Positions 1 to 7,543 of a stretch of DNA of 59,983 nt are shown in pieces. The DNA lies in NCBI GenBank assembly GCA_029565915.1, contig JAKQNG010000108.1, positions 1 to 59,983 on the forward strand. The letters are read 5' to 3'. Position numbers and translations under genes: made by a program. The number at the start of each line of letters is the position of its first letter. Within the stretch, counting starts at the first letter, position 1. The stretch comes from Deltaproteobacteria bacterium (GTDB taxonomy: Bacteria > Myxococcota_A > Polyangia > JAAYKL01). The notes beneath the pieces were generated by a model. That model did no database searches, was not told the DNA's origin, and worked only from the letters and a program-made list of their open reading frames with translations.

Positions 1-2
1 AA

Positions 3-71
3 GCGGCCCGGATCCTCGGCATCCCGCGCCGTACGTTCTATCGACGCTTGAAATCCATGAACCTTCTGTGA
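3..71 (+). CDS. C-terminal end of a sigma-54-type (NtrC family) response regulator, partial
   Basis: This is the last 22 codons of a gene that begins upstream of the window. Reading frame 3 gives AARILGIPRRTFYRRLKSMN and then LL and a TGA at 69-71. The pattern A-A-x-x-L-G-I-x-R-x-T-x-Y-R-x-L-K is the Fis-type helix-turn-helix that closes NtrC-family sigma-54 activators, where it binds upstream enhancer DNA. The receiver and AAA+ domains would lie outside the window, so the exact subfamily and the partner kinase cannot be told. The next gene is on the opposite strand and converges on it, with 24 bases between the stops. Confidence 0.75.
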   Translation, partial: AARILGIPRRTFYRRLKSMNLL

Positions 72-95
72 TCAGTCCCCCATCGCCACCGGCGG

Positions 96-1445
96 TCAGG
101 GTTCGGTCATGGGGACGTCGCTGCTGTCGCAGGTGTAGAACGCGTCCCATGGCGCCACCGTGTTCTGACCCATGGCGCCCACGTTGTCGCTCCAGCCGCA
201 GGCGGGCTTGCAGCAGTCCTGCATGGTGGTGGTGTGATAGCCGGACAGGAATCCGGCGGACTGGGCTGCGGTGACCGTGGTAATGGACGGATCCACGTCG
301 GGAAGGCCACTGTCATCCACCAGCCGGCAGCCCGTGACCCGGGTGAGGTTCTCGGGACAGTTCACCCGCCTGACGAGAATTGACCAGTTCTGGTGGTACA
401 TGGAGTCCACACGGTTTCCCGCGCGGCACGATTCCCGCGTCACGTTCTGCAGGGTCGCGTTGGACGAAACGATTTCGTTGCACAGCTCTTCGACCCGGCC
501 CTGGCATGCCTCCGAACCCAGCGACTCGACATTGGGCATGCCCCAGTCCGGGGCCGCGTTGGGGGACCTGCACTCATCCATCGATACGGTCTTGATGCCG
601 CCGTTGTTCGCCTGGCCGTACGTGGAGTAACCATCGTACAGGTAGTTGCCATATGTACCCGCCAGTCCGATATCCGCGCAGGCGTTGTGGGCGCCGAATC
701 CACCGGCCCCCATGTACAGGTCGAAGCTCTCAGTGGTGGCGGCGATGTTGAACACTTGAATGATCACCGGTTTCGGTGCCGGGGATGCCGTCCACTCGGA
801 CCACGGTTCCGTGAACACGGCCTGGTAGCACTCGCAGCAGGGATGGGTTCCCGACACCCCCGCGTCGATGCCCCCTTCGTTCTTGTCGTGGCCCGCCACC
901 GCGTAGATAAAGGGCGGGTCCTCGGGCGACGTCCACCCGTACAGGTCCGCATCCGCACGAGCGGCGCTGGTCATCTCCGGGCTGAACATCATGTAGCGCG
1001 AACAGGCAAAACCGATGGCGCCGTCCTTGTCCGCAGCGTTTTCGCAGGCGTTGCGCGGTCGGCACACGCCGCCGCATACCGTGGATGTGTTGCCGGAGAT
1101 GCACGCCATGTCCTGCTCATAAGTGAACTTCAACTGACACGAATCCGGCGGATCGATGAGAAAATCCACGTCCCAGTCAATATCCGTGTCGCCGTCCGTG
1201 TCGGTGTCCGTGTCGCTGTCTGTGTCGGTGTCGCTGTCTGTGTCACTGTCTGTGTCACTGTCTGTGTCGCTGTCTGTGTCGCTGTCTGTGTCGTTGTCCG
1301 CATCGCTGTCGCTGTCTCCATCGCTGTCGCTGTCCGTGTCGGTGTCGCTGTCTGTCGTGGAAGGTCGCTCGTCCGACGCGCATCCGACCGGGCCGGTTGA
1401 AAAACACATTGCCGCCATCAGGGCTGCTGCATTCCGGAATGTCAT
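96..1445 (-). CDS. Secreted lipoprotein with GH45-endoglucanase-like domain in permuted order
   Basis: This 449-residue protein starts at an ATG preceded by GGAGGTGA. A lipoprotein signal peptide ends at Cys22 (PVGCAS), and an Asp-Ser/Thr linker covers about residues 31-90. The rest resembles glycoside hydrolase family 45 (subfamily A endoglucanases such as Humicola EGV) in pieces. A CCECY block (203-207) matches CCACY. SFDLYMGAGG (240-249) matches the HFDLNIPGGG segment that carries the acid Asp121, so D242 is its likely equivalent. VNCPENLTRVTGCR matches the late VQCPAELVARTGCR. The hallmark DCCKPACGW, with the base Asp10 equivalent at D410, sits at the C-terminus instead of the N-terminus. 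Cellulase or glucanase activity at the cell surface is inferred from these motifs only. It lies 4 bases downstream of mutY on the same strand. Confidence 0.7.
   Translation of the reverse strand: MTFRNAAALMAAMCFSTGPVGCASDERPSTTDSDTDTDSDSDGDSDSDADNDTDSDTDSDTDSDTDSDTDSDTDTDSDTDTDTDGDTDIDWDVDFLIDPPDSCQLKFTYEQDMACISGNTSTVCGGVCRPRNACENAADKDGAIGFACSRYMMFSPEMTSAARADADLYGWTSPEDPPFIYAVAGHDKNEGGIDAGVSGTHPCCECYQAVFTEPWSEWTASPAPKPVIIQVFNIAATTESFDLYMGAGGFGAHNACADIGLAGTYGNYLYDGYSTYGQANNGGIKTVSMDECRSPNAAPDWGMPNVESLGSEACQGRVEELCNEIVSSNATLQNVTRESCRAGNRVDSMYHQNWSILVRRVNCPENLTRVTGCRLVDDSGLPDVDPSITTVTAAQSAGFLSGYHTTTMQDCCKPACGWSDNVGAMGQNTVAPWDAFYTCDSSDVPMTEP
1180..1362. repeat. Hexanucleotide-like repeat encoding an Asp-Ser/Thr linker
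   Basis: This is an in-frame, imperfect array of GTC-plus-variable-codon units (minus strand GAC alternating with Ser, Thr, Ala or Gly codons). It encodes about 60 residues of alternating Asp and Ser/Thr. It links the lipidated N-terminus to the GH45-like domain and probably acts as an acidic, calcium-binding or extended spacer. The array has no constant spacers, so it is not a CRISPR. Confidence 0.9.
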
Positions 1446-1449
1446 CGGG

Positions 1450-2565
1450 TCACCTCCGTTGGTAATCGTTCTGCTTTGTATTCTGTGTTTCAAAATACGC
1501 CATCAGCGTCGGCATGAAAAGGCGGTTGGCGCCCGGGAAGGGATATTGAACCCACCGGGATGGTTGAATCCAGGCAAAATCCGTCGGTCCCCGGAGCCGG
1601 ACACGGCCGGAGACGACACGGCAGACGAACACGTCGATCGCCGCCGTAAAGTGGGTGTAGGCATGGCGCACGGACGCGAGGTGGCAGACCGGTTCCACGC
1701 GAAGATTCACTTCCTCGCGGATTTCACGGACGCAGGCACCAGAGGCCAATTCCCCTTTTTCGATGGTTCCGCCGGGCAGTTCCCACAGTCCACCGAGCAG
1801 GCCGGTTTCGGGACGGCGACAGATGAGCAGCCGGTTACCCCGGATGACGGCACCCACGGCCACGCGTCGCACGGGCGGCCTCTTCTTCCGCAGGCGGACG
1901 GGCAGACGGTCCGTGCAGGATTCCTTTCGCGCGATGCAGAACGCCGCTGCCGGACAGCGTCCGCAGTCGGGATGACGGGGTGTGCAGATGCGGGCCCCCA
2001 GCTCCATCATCGCCTGATTCCAGTCCCCCGGGCGCGCCCGGCACAACAGGTCATCCGCCGGGGCCGCAAAGGCGGCATGGGCCCTCGGACCGTTGACGGG
2101 CACCTCCATTTTCAGCAGGCGGGCGATCACCCGTTTCACATTGCCGTCCACGGCCGCTACGGGCACGCCGAACGCGATGCTGCCCACGGCCGCCTCGATG
2201 TACGGACCCACACCCGGCAGGGAGCGGAAGATCGCCCGATCGACGGGCACCTCGCCGCCCCATTCGTCCATCACCCGCCGGGCCGCCTTCTGCAGGTTCC
2301 GCGCCCGCGCGTAGTAGCCCAGCCCTTCCCACTGCTTCAGCACATCGAAGGAGTCCGCCCGGGCCAGGGCCGCCGGGGTTGGAAAAGCCGCCATGAAACG
2401 CAGAAAATAGGGAATGACCGCCTCCACGCGGGTCTGCTGCAGCATCACCTCGGACACCCAGATGGCAAACGGGTCCGCCGTATCCCGCCAGGGCATGGAC
2501 CGCCGGTGGGCGTCAAACCAGCCCAGCAGGGATGCGTGAAACCGCTTTTTCGCAACGGGCGTCAA
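1450..2565 (-). CDS. mutY: A/G-specific adenine glycosylase MutY
   Basis: MutY removes adenine mispaired with 8-oxoguanine. The N-terminal HhH-GPD domain has the catalytic Glu39 in SEVMLQQTR, the hairpin LPGVGPY, and the general-acid-region Asp140 in AAVDGNV. The 4Fe-4S loop is C194-x6-C201-x2-C204-x5-C210. The C-terminal third is a Nudix-fold domain for 8-oxoG recognition. Unusually, its Nudix box is almost complete (GGTIEKGE, then REIREEV); in most MutY proteins this box is degraded. The start is TTG: its first base precedes the TGA of queH, giving a TTGA overlap that suggests translational coupling. No ATG lies upstream of residue 24, and the TTG start gives normal length (371 residues). 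Confidence 0.95.
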   Translation of the reverse strand: MTPVAKKRFHASLLGWFDAHRRSMPWRDTADPFAIWVSEVMLQQTRVEAVIPYFLRFMAAFPTPAALARADSFDVLKQWEGLGYYARARNLQKAARRVMDEWGGEVPVDRAIFRSLPGVGPYIEAAVGSIAFGVPVAAVDGNVKRVIARLLKMEVPVNGPRAHAAFAAPADDLLCRARPGDWNQAMMELGARICTPRHPDCGRCPAAAFCIARKESCTDRLPVRLRKKRPPVRRVAVGAVIRGNRLLICRRPETGLLGGLWELPGGTIEKGELASGACVREIREEVNLRVEPVCHLASVRHAYTHFTAAIDVFVCRVVSGRVRLRGPTDFAWIQPSRWVQYPFPGANRLFMPTLMAYFETQNTKQNDYQRR

Positions 2566-3116
2566 TGGTCGAAACCGCGCTTCGAAAACTCGCAGCCGCA
2601 GTAATTCTGCCGGTAGAGACCCAGCTCCTTCGACAGGCGGATGCTCTCGCGATAGCCGCCGTCCGCGCCGAAGTCGATTTCCAGAAAATTGAGGCCCGCT
2701 GCTGCCGCCGCCTCGCGTCCGGCCCGGTGGATCACCTCTTTGTCCTTGTACGGGCTGATGGAGAGAGTGGTGGTAAAATGCGGAATCTTCCGATTGGCCG
2801 CAAAACGCGCCGACCGCTCAAAGCTGAAGCGGAAACAGACGGCACAGCGCGCACCACCCTCGGGTTCCTGTTCAAAACCCGCAATCCGCGCCAGCCAGTG
2901 ATCGTGTGCGTACTCGTCCACGAAGAGTTCCAGTCCGTGGTGGGCGGCCACCTTCTTCGCGTAGTCGAGCCGCTTGTCATGCTCCGCCCGGGGATGGATA
3001 TTGGAATCGCTCCAGAACAGAACGGGTACATAGTTTCGCTTCAACACCTCGATACTGTGGGTGGCGCAGGGGCCGCAGCACAGGTGAAGCAGTACGCTTT
3101 CGCGGGTCGGTGTCAC
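2562..3116 (-). CDS. queH: Epoxyqueuosine reductase QueH
   Basis: This 184-residue protein belongs to the QueH (former DUF208) family, which reduces epoxyqueuosine to queuosine in tRNA, the last step of queuosine synthesis. It replaces the cobalamin-dependent QueG. The N-terminal HLCCGPC motif (Cys13, Cys14, Cys17), the CAVCFRF pair and the C-terminal GLYRQNYCGC motif supply the iron-sulfur and metal cysteines typical of the family. The start codon is GTG. It is the first gene of a pair with mutY, overlapping it by four bases. The divergent pseudouridine synthase upstream is another RNA-modification gene, so the 55-base gap between them probably holds both promoters. Confidence 0.93.
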   Translation of the reverse strand: MTPTRESVLLHLCCGPCATHSIEVLKRNYVPVLFWSDSNIHPRAEHDKRLDYAKKVAAHHGLELFVDEYAHDHWLARIAGFEQEPEGGARCAVCFRFSFERSARFAANRKIPHFTTTLSISPYKDKEVIHRAGREAAAAAGLNFLEIDFGADGGYRESIRLSKELGLYRQNYCGCEFSKRGFDH

Positions 3117-3171
3117 GGGGCCATCCTATCCCCTTTTGCAAATCTGTTCCATGCGCTATGAACGGAGCACC

Positions 3172-4011
3172 ATGAAACTGCGCCATCGCTCAACGGTTGA
3201 AAAAGAGGGACTGCTGGTGGACTACCTGGCGGCGCAGACGGGGCTCTCGAAAATCCGCATAAAAAAAGCCCTTACCGCCGGCGCCCTTGTGCTGGAGCGG
3301 ACTTCCGCCCGGGGCGCTGCCGCAAAACCCCGCCGGGTGCGGCGCAACCAGTACGTCGTGCGGCCCGGCGACCGCCTGGATTTTCACTTTGACGACAACG
3401 CCCTCCTGCCGCCGCCGGAGTTGCCCTTTGCCCTGTTCGATACGCCCCACTACGGCCTGTGGTTCAAACCCGTCAACGTGCTCTCCCAGGCGAGTCCCAG
3501 TGGCGACCTGTCGTCCATGGAGCGGCTGGTGGCGGACATCCGGGGCGGCGGCCCTCTGCACATGGTGAACCGGGTGGACCGGGAAGCCAGCGGCATTGTG
3601 GCAGTCGCCTACCATCCGGAGGCGGCGGCGCGGCTGAGCGCCATCTGGAAGGCGGATGGGGTGGAAAAAATCTACCAGCTCGAAGTGCGCGGTGCGCCCT
3701 CGTCCGAAGAAGGCGTCATTTCGCGCCCCCTGGATGGACGCCGGGCAGTGACGCGCTGGTCTTGCGCGGGATGGGCGAAGGAGGGACGGACCACGTTTGT
3801 GCGGGCGCGCATTGAGACGGGCCGGCACCATCAGATCCGCCGCCATTTCGCCGCCATCGGTCATCCCGTGATGGGTGATCCCCGCTACGGGGAGGACAAC
3901 GCGGATCCCCGCGGCCTGCGGCTCGTCTCCAGCGAAGTTCGCTTTATCTGTCCATACTCCCGCCAGGAAGTCCACGTAACGGTTCCCGCCGAGCGCCTCC
4001 TGTTCGGATAA
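3172..4011 (+). CDS. RluA-family pseudouridine synthase
   Basis: This 279-residue protein has an S4-like N-terminal region (about residues 10-75, basic) followed by the RluA/RsuA catalytic fold. The catalytic motif is NRVDREASG, where Asp is the nucleophile; the family usual is H-R-L-D-x-x-T-S-G. The later motif RIETGRHHQIRRHFAAIGHP, with GDPRYG after it, is also family-typical. It should isomerise uridine in rRNA or tRNA; the exact target cannot be read from the sequence. The start at ATG 3172 is chosen because GGAG lies six bases upstream; an in-frame start 36 bases earlier has no ribosome site. The gene is divergent from queH and ends just before the cobalamin riboswitch. Confidence 0.88.
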   Translation: MKLRHRSTVEKEGLLVDYLAAQTGLSKIRIKKALTAGALVLERTSARGAAAKPRRVRRNQYVVRPGDRLDFHFDDNALLPPPELPFALFDTPHYGLWFKPVNVLSQASPSGDLSSMERLVADIRGGGPLHMVNRVDREASGIVAVAYHPEAAARLSAIWKADGVEKIYQLEVRGAPSSEEGVISRPLDGRRAVTRWSCAGWAKEGRTTFVRARIETGRHHQIRRHFAAIGHPVMGDPRYGEDNADPRGLRLVSSEVRFICPYSRQEVHVTVPAERLLFG

Positions 4012-4044
4012 AACGTTTGACATCCCGCGCATTGCGGACCTAGA

Positions 4045-4215
4045 TTCGCCGCGTGCCGGTGCCCGGAAACGGGCGAGAAGGGAACCCGGTGAAAGACCGG
4101 GACTGCCCCGCAGCGGTAAGCGGGTGTTTGTCAAACACCTCGTAAGTCCGAAGACCTGACGGCACCGTCGCAGCCCACCCGCTGCGGCGGACGAGGATCC
4201 GGGAGTCTCGCGGGA
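4045..4215 (+). promoter_or_regulatory. Cobalamin (AdoCbl) riboswitch
   Basis: The leader of the TonB receptor gene contains the conserved cobalamin aptamer blocks in order. First comes a GGGAA-CCGGTGAAA-GACCGG-GACTGCCCCGCAGCGGTAAG stretch around 4078-4120. The B12 box AAGTCCGAAGACCTGACGG follows at 4144-4162. Boundaries are approximate because only the core can be recognised by eye. The aptamer should shut down the downstream receptor and lipoprotein genes when cobalamin is plentiful. Confidence 0.93.
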
Positions 4216-4268
4216 GGCGGCCCGGTCGAATACCGGACATCCCCTGTTCTGTTTTTGACCGACCCGTC

Positions 4269-4292
4269 CCTCCGTTTTCCCTCTCCCGGAGG
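4269..4292 (+). promoter_or_regulatory. Hairpin that can mask the ribosome site of the cobalamin receptor gene
   Basis: CCTCCG (4269-4274) can pair with CGGAGG (4287-4292), leaving a 12-base loop. The second arm is the core of the GGAGGAAGGA ribosome site for the TonB receptor gene. With the riboswitch just upstream, this suggests translational control by sequestering the ribosome site. No clear terminator (stem plus U-run) is visible between the aptamer and the gene. Confidence 0.5.
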
Positions 4293-4303
4293 AAGGATGC
4301 GCG

Positions 4304-6307
4304 TTGCGGATCTGCGCCCTGCGGATATGGATGACCATCGTACCGATTGCCCTGTCGGCGGCTCTCCCCGCCCGTGGGGACGATGAAGCGTTCACCTCCG
4401 AAGTCCGGGCGCCGCGCCTCAGTCCGGCGGACGAAACCACCGGATTCGCCCAGTCCGTTCCTGTGGACGAAGAAACCTCCCGCATGACCTCCCTCTCGGA
4501 GGTGCTGTCTGCTTCGCCCGGCGTGCAGGTACGCACCCTCGGCGGGCCCGGCGCTTTTGCCAGCGCTTCCATCCGCGGCGCCACGCCGGCCCAGACCTCC
4601 GTGTACCTGGACGGCGTCCTGCTCAATGCGGGGGGATTCCCGTCGGTCGATCTGGGCAGCCTGCGACTCGCCTCCTTCGGCGCCCTGGACATCTACCGCG
4701 GCACGACACCCGTGGCGCTGGGCACCGGAGGACCCGGCGGCGCCATCTCCCTGCGCACCCGACGCATCCAACGGCCGTTTCAGGAAATCGCCCTGAGCGG
4801 TGGTTCCTTCGGCGCCGCACGCCTCCTGTCCCTGACCGGCGTCCGGATGGGCACGGTGGATGCCCTGTGCATCGTTTCGGCAGAGCGCGCAAACGGCGAC
4901 TTTATCTTTCTCAACCGCAACGGAACCCTGAGCAACCCCCGGGACGACCGCTTCGAACCCCGCCGCAACAACGCCTTTCAGTCGGGAGGCGCGCTGGTCA
5001 AACTGGCGTGGCGCACGGGCCCCTGGCAATGGACCGCCATGAACGATCTGATGGTGCAGCACCGGGGGCTGCCTGGCCTGTCGGGCATCCCCACCCGCAC
5101 CGCCTCCCTGCGGACACTCCGGGACACGGCCGCCCTGCAGGGGGACGTTCCCGTCGGCCGGCGCGGAGAATTGTCCGCGGGCCTGTCCTGGCTGGGGCTC
5201 CGGGAAGACCTGAGCGACCTTTTCAACGAAATCGGGCTGGGGCACCAGCGGGTGGTGGCCGGAACGGACGCGCTGGATGCCTCGATGGCGCCCCGCGTGC
5301 ACTGGAGCGATGTGCACGATTCCTTATTGCGGATCTCCGCCCGGGCAGAGACCTACACATCCCGGGAGCTGGTGCAGGGAGTGACCGGCGGGCCCGTACG
5401 GCGCCTCATCGGCCGCGCCGCCCTCGCCCACGAATGGCGGCCCGCGGCACCTTTCCTGCTGGTCCCCGCCATCCGTCTGGAAGCCCACGGCACAAAAGAG
5501 GACGGGGACACGCACTCATCATCCAATCTGTTCTGGTCCCCATCCCTGGGCGCCCGATTCGAACCCGCCACCGGCGTATTCCTGCGGATGAACGGGGCCA
5601 GGAGCGTGCGCCCCCCGGATCTGTGCGAGCTTTACGGCGACCGGGGCACCACCGTGGGCAATCCCCGGCTGAAGGCCGAAACCGCGTGGACCGCGGATGC
5701 GGGCGTCACGCTGGAACGCCAGGCGGGGTCTGTCGTCACCGACCTGCGCTTCGACAGCGCCCTGTTCGCGTCAACCGTCAACCGGCTCATCGCCTGGGTG
5801 CAGAACTCCCAGAACACGGTACGGCCCGAAAACATCGACGAGGCGCGCATCGCGGGGGTCGAGACCTCGCTGCAGCTCACGGTGGCCCGCCACCTGCGCA
5901 TTTCGGGCAACCACACCTGGCTGCTCACCCGCAACCGATCCCGTCGACCCTGGCTCGACGGCCGGCAGCTGCCCGGACGCCCCGCCCACGAGGGCAGCGG
6001 CAGGATCGCGTTCCTCGCGACGCGCGACCCGCTGGACCTTGCCGCCTGGTTCACGGGCGACTTTGCGGCGGCCACCTGGCTGGACCAGGCGAACTACCGC
6101 AGGGAGGAGGCGCGGATTCTGCTGGGCACCGGCGGACGGGTCAGCCATTCGGAAAGCGGCCTGTCGCTGACCCTGGAAGTGCGCAACCTGCTCAACCGGA
6201 CAGCCGTGCGGGACGGGGACGGTCGGCTGCAACCCCTTGAGGACTTCGTGGGGTTTCCCCTGCCCGGACGCACGGTCTTTGTCACGCTGGACTGGGCCAC
6301 ACCATGA
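4304..6307 (+). CDS. btuB: BtuB-like TonB-dependent outer-membrane receptor
   Basis: This 667-residue protein has a signal peptide ending near residue 24 (AALPARGDD). A TonB plug follows at about residues 60-160, with GVQVRTLGGPGAFASASIRG, VYLDGVLLN and GGPGGAISLRTRR. The remainder is a long beta-barrel ending at the outer membrane. The riboswitch directly upstream points to cobalamin or a cobalamin precursor as cargo. The start is taken as TTG 4304, six bases after AAGGA. An out-of-frame ATG at 4297 opens a 29-codon reading frame overlapping this start, so translation may be coupled through that short frame. The final residue is proline, not the usual aromatic, so barrel insertion may rely on the nearby Phe and Trp. 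Confidence 0.85.
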   Translation: MRICALRIWMTIVPIALSAALPARGDDEAFTSEVRAPRLSPADETTGFAQSVPVDEETSRMTSLSEVLSASPGVQVRTLGGPGAFASASIRGATPAQTSVYLDGVLLNAGGFPSVDLGSLRLASFGALDIYRGTTPVALGTGGPGGAISLRTRRIQRPFQEIALSGGSFGAARLLSLTGVRMGTVDALCIVSAERANGDFIFLNRNGTLSNPRDDRFEPRRNNAFQSGGALVKLAWRTGPWQWTAMNDLMVQHRGLPGLSGIPTRTASLRTLRDTAALQGDVPVGRRGELSAGLSWLGLREDLSDLFNEIGLGHQRVVAGTDALDASMAPRVHWSDVHDSLLRISARAETYTSRELVQGVTGGPVRRLIGRAALAHEWRPAAPFLLVPAIRLEAHGTKEDGDTHSSSNLFWSPSLGARFEPATGVFLRMNGARSVRPPDLCELYGDRGTTVGNPRLKAETAWTADAGVTLERQAGSVVTDLRFDSALFASTVNRLIAWVQNSQNTVRPENIDEARIAGVETSLQLTVARHLRISGNHTWLLTRNRSRRPWLDGRQLPGRPAHEGSGRIAFLATRDPLDLAAWFTGDFAAATWLDQANYRREEARILLGTGGRVSHSESGLSLTLEVRNLLNRTAVRDGDGRLQPLEDFVGFPLPGRTVFVTLDWATP

Positions 6308-6320
6308 GGAGGAACACCTG

Positions 6321-7430
6321 ATGCATTGGCGGATTCCACTTATCATTGCGCTGCTGGCCACGGGCTGCGATGGCGGTCCGACAGACGTGCCGGTGCCGAT
6401 TGCCGCCGGCGTGCTGGTGGTGACCACAGACTATGAAACGGGTTCGTTTGCCGTCATCGACCCCGACTCCCTGGAGTCATTTCACAGCGGAGTGATGCTG
6501 CACAAGGACGCCGTATGCCGCACCGACCCGCTCTTTCCGTTTGCCTTTGTCATCGAACGGCTCGGCGCCGACGCCGTGGCTGTCCTCGACCCCGGCAACG
6601 GGTGGCGCATCGCCGCGGAGTATTCGGTGGGCGCCGGTGCGAATCCCCAGGATTTCGTCCTTCTGTCCGACGAACGGGCCGCCGTCTCCCTTTATGAAGA
6701 GCCCGCCCTGCGGCTGGTCCATCCCCTGACCGGCGCCGGCGCCGGCGAGGTGGACCTGCGGCCCTTTGCCGACGATGACGGCAATCCCGAGGCCGGCGGG
6801 CTCGCCACCCGTGGTGACCGGGCGTTCGTCCTCCTGCAGCGACTCGATCGGGACGGCGGCTTTGCACCAGCGGATCGGGGACTCATCGTCCCTTTGACGC
6901 TGGAGGGCGACGTGGAACAGGCCATCCTGCTGTCCGGTGCAAACCCCGCCGTGCGACCGCGATACCAGACGGCACTGGAACGCTTTGTCATCGTGGAGTC
7001 GGGTCACTTCACGGTCATGCAGGACGAGGTACTGCCGGACGGCGGCGTGGAGCTCTTCGACCTCACAACAGGCACCCTGAGCGGGTTTGTCATCACCGCA
7101 CAGGCGCTGGGTGGCGACATCGTCGACGCGGTCATCGCATCGGCGCAAACGGGGTTCGCCATCATCGGCGTGCGCGAAGGGGATGTCCCGACGACCCGGC
7201 TGGTCCCGTTCGATCCCGTCGCGGGCACCGCGGGCCCCGCCCTGATTGTCTCCCCGGCGTGGGATCTGGTCTCCCTGGAGCTGACCCCGGACAACCGGGA
7301 GCTGTGGGTGGCGGACCGGAACTTCAGCGCTCCGGGCGTGCGGGTGTTCGACGTGGAATCAAAAGGGGAACGCACCGTCGCCCCCATCGACACCGGCCTG
7401 CCCCCTTTCATGATCTGTTTTTTTCCCTAA
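6321..7430 (+). CDS. BtuG-like beta-propeller lipoprotein
   Basis: This 369-residue lipoprotein has a short signal peptide and lipobox LLATGC (Cys16). The mature part repeats a YVTN/quinoprotein-like blade pattern, such as VVTTDYETGSFAVIDPDSL, AVLDPGNGW, VELFDLTTGTL, LVPFDPVAGT, and LELTPDNRELWVADRN followed by VRVFDVES. This fits a seven-bladed propeller. It begins 13 bases after the receptor gene, with GAGGAGGAA as ribosome site, so the two are one riboswitch-controlled unit. In Bacteroides, the surface lipoprotein propeller BtuG binds cobalamin and hands it to BtuB. The same role is inferred here from fold and position; sequence homology to BtuG was not tested. A general periplasmic or surface propeller is the alternative. 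Confidence 0.65.
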   Translation: MHWRIPLIIALLATGCDGGPTDVPVPIAAGVLVVTTDYETGSFAVIDPDSLESFHSGVMLHKDAVCRTDPLFPFAFVIERLGADAVAVLDPGNGWRIAAEYSVGAGANPQDFVLLSDERAAVSLYEEPALRLVHPLTGAGAGEVDLRPFADDDGNPEAGGLATRGDRAFVLLQRLDRDGGFAPADRGLIVPLTLEGDVEQAILLSGANPAVRPRYQTALERFVIVESGHFTVMQDEVLPDGGVELFDLTTGTLSGFVITAQALGGDIVDAVIASAQTGFAIIGVREGDVPTTRLVPFDPVAGTAGPALIVSPAWDLVSLELTPDNRELWVADRNFSAPGVRVFDVESKGERTVAPIDTGLPPFMICFFP

Positions 7431-7543
7431 CCGGATCTCCTTGATTTTCGAGTTGAAATCGATGGGGAGTTCTTATTAAATCGGCCCCGCCCGGGCGCCC
7501 CTCGGCCCGCACGACAACCCATCTTCTGACTGGAGGAATCCCG

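Noticed and set aside
1180-1362. Repeats considered as a CRISPR array
   Set aside because: The units are 6 bases long with no spacers, in frame, and encode an Asp-Ser/Thr linker. The same holds for 48055-48247.
1156-2604. Long plus-strand frame beginning with Ser-Val repeats
   Set aside because: It is the complement of the Asp-Ser linker and of mutY. It has low complexity at its start, no ribosome site and no protein family.
4222-4236. CCGGT-CGAAT-ACCGG hairpin as riboswitch terminator
   Set aside because: The stem is only five pairs and the U-run lies about 15 bases further on, so it does not make a convincing intrinsic terminator.
3190-5317. Long minus-strand frames opposite the pseudouridine synthase and the BtuB-like gene
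   Set aside because: They are shadows of well-supported genes on the plus strand and cross the riboswitch. They have no family pattern.
7453-7479. TTGAAA and TATTAA before the phosphofructokinase gene as promoter
   Set aside because: The spacing is 15 bases and the match is modest, so it is not listed as a feature.
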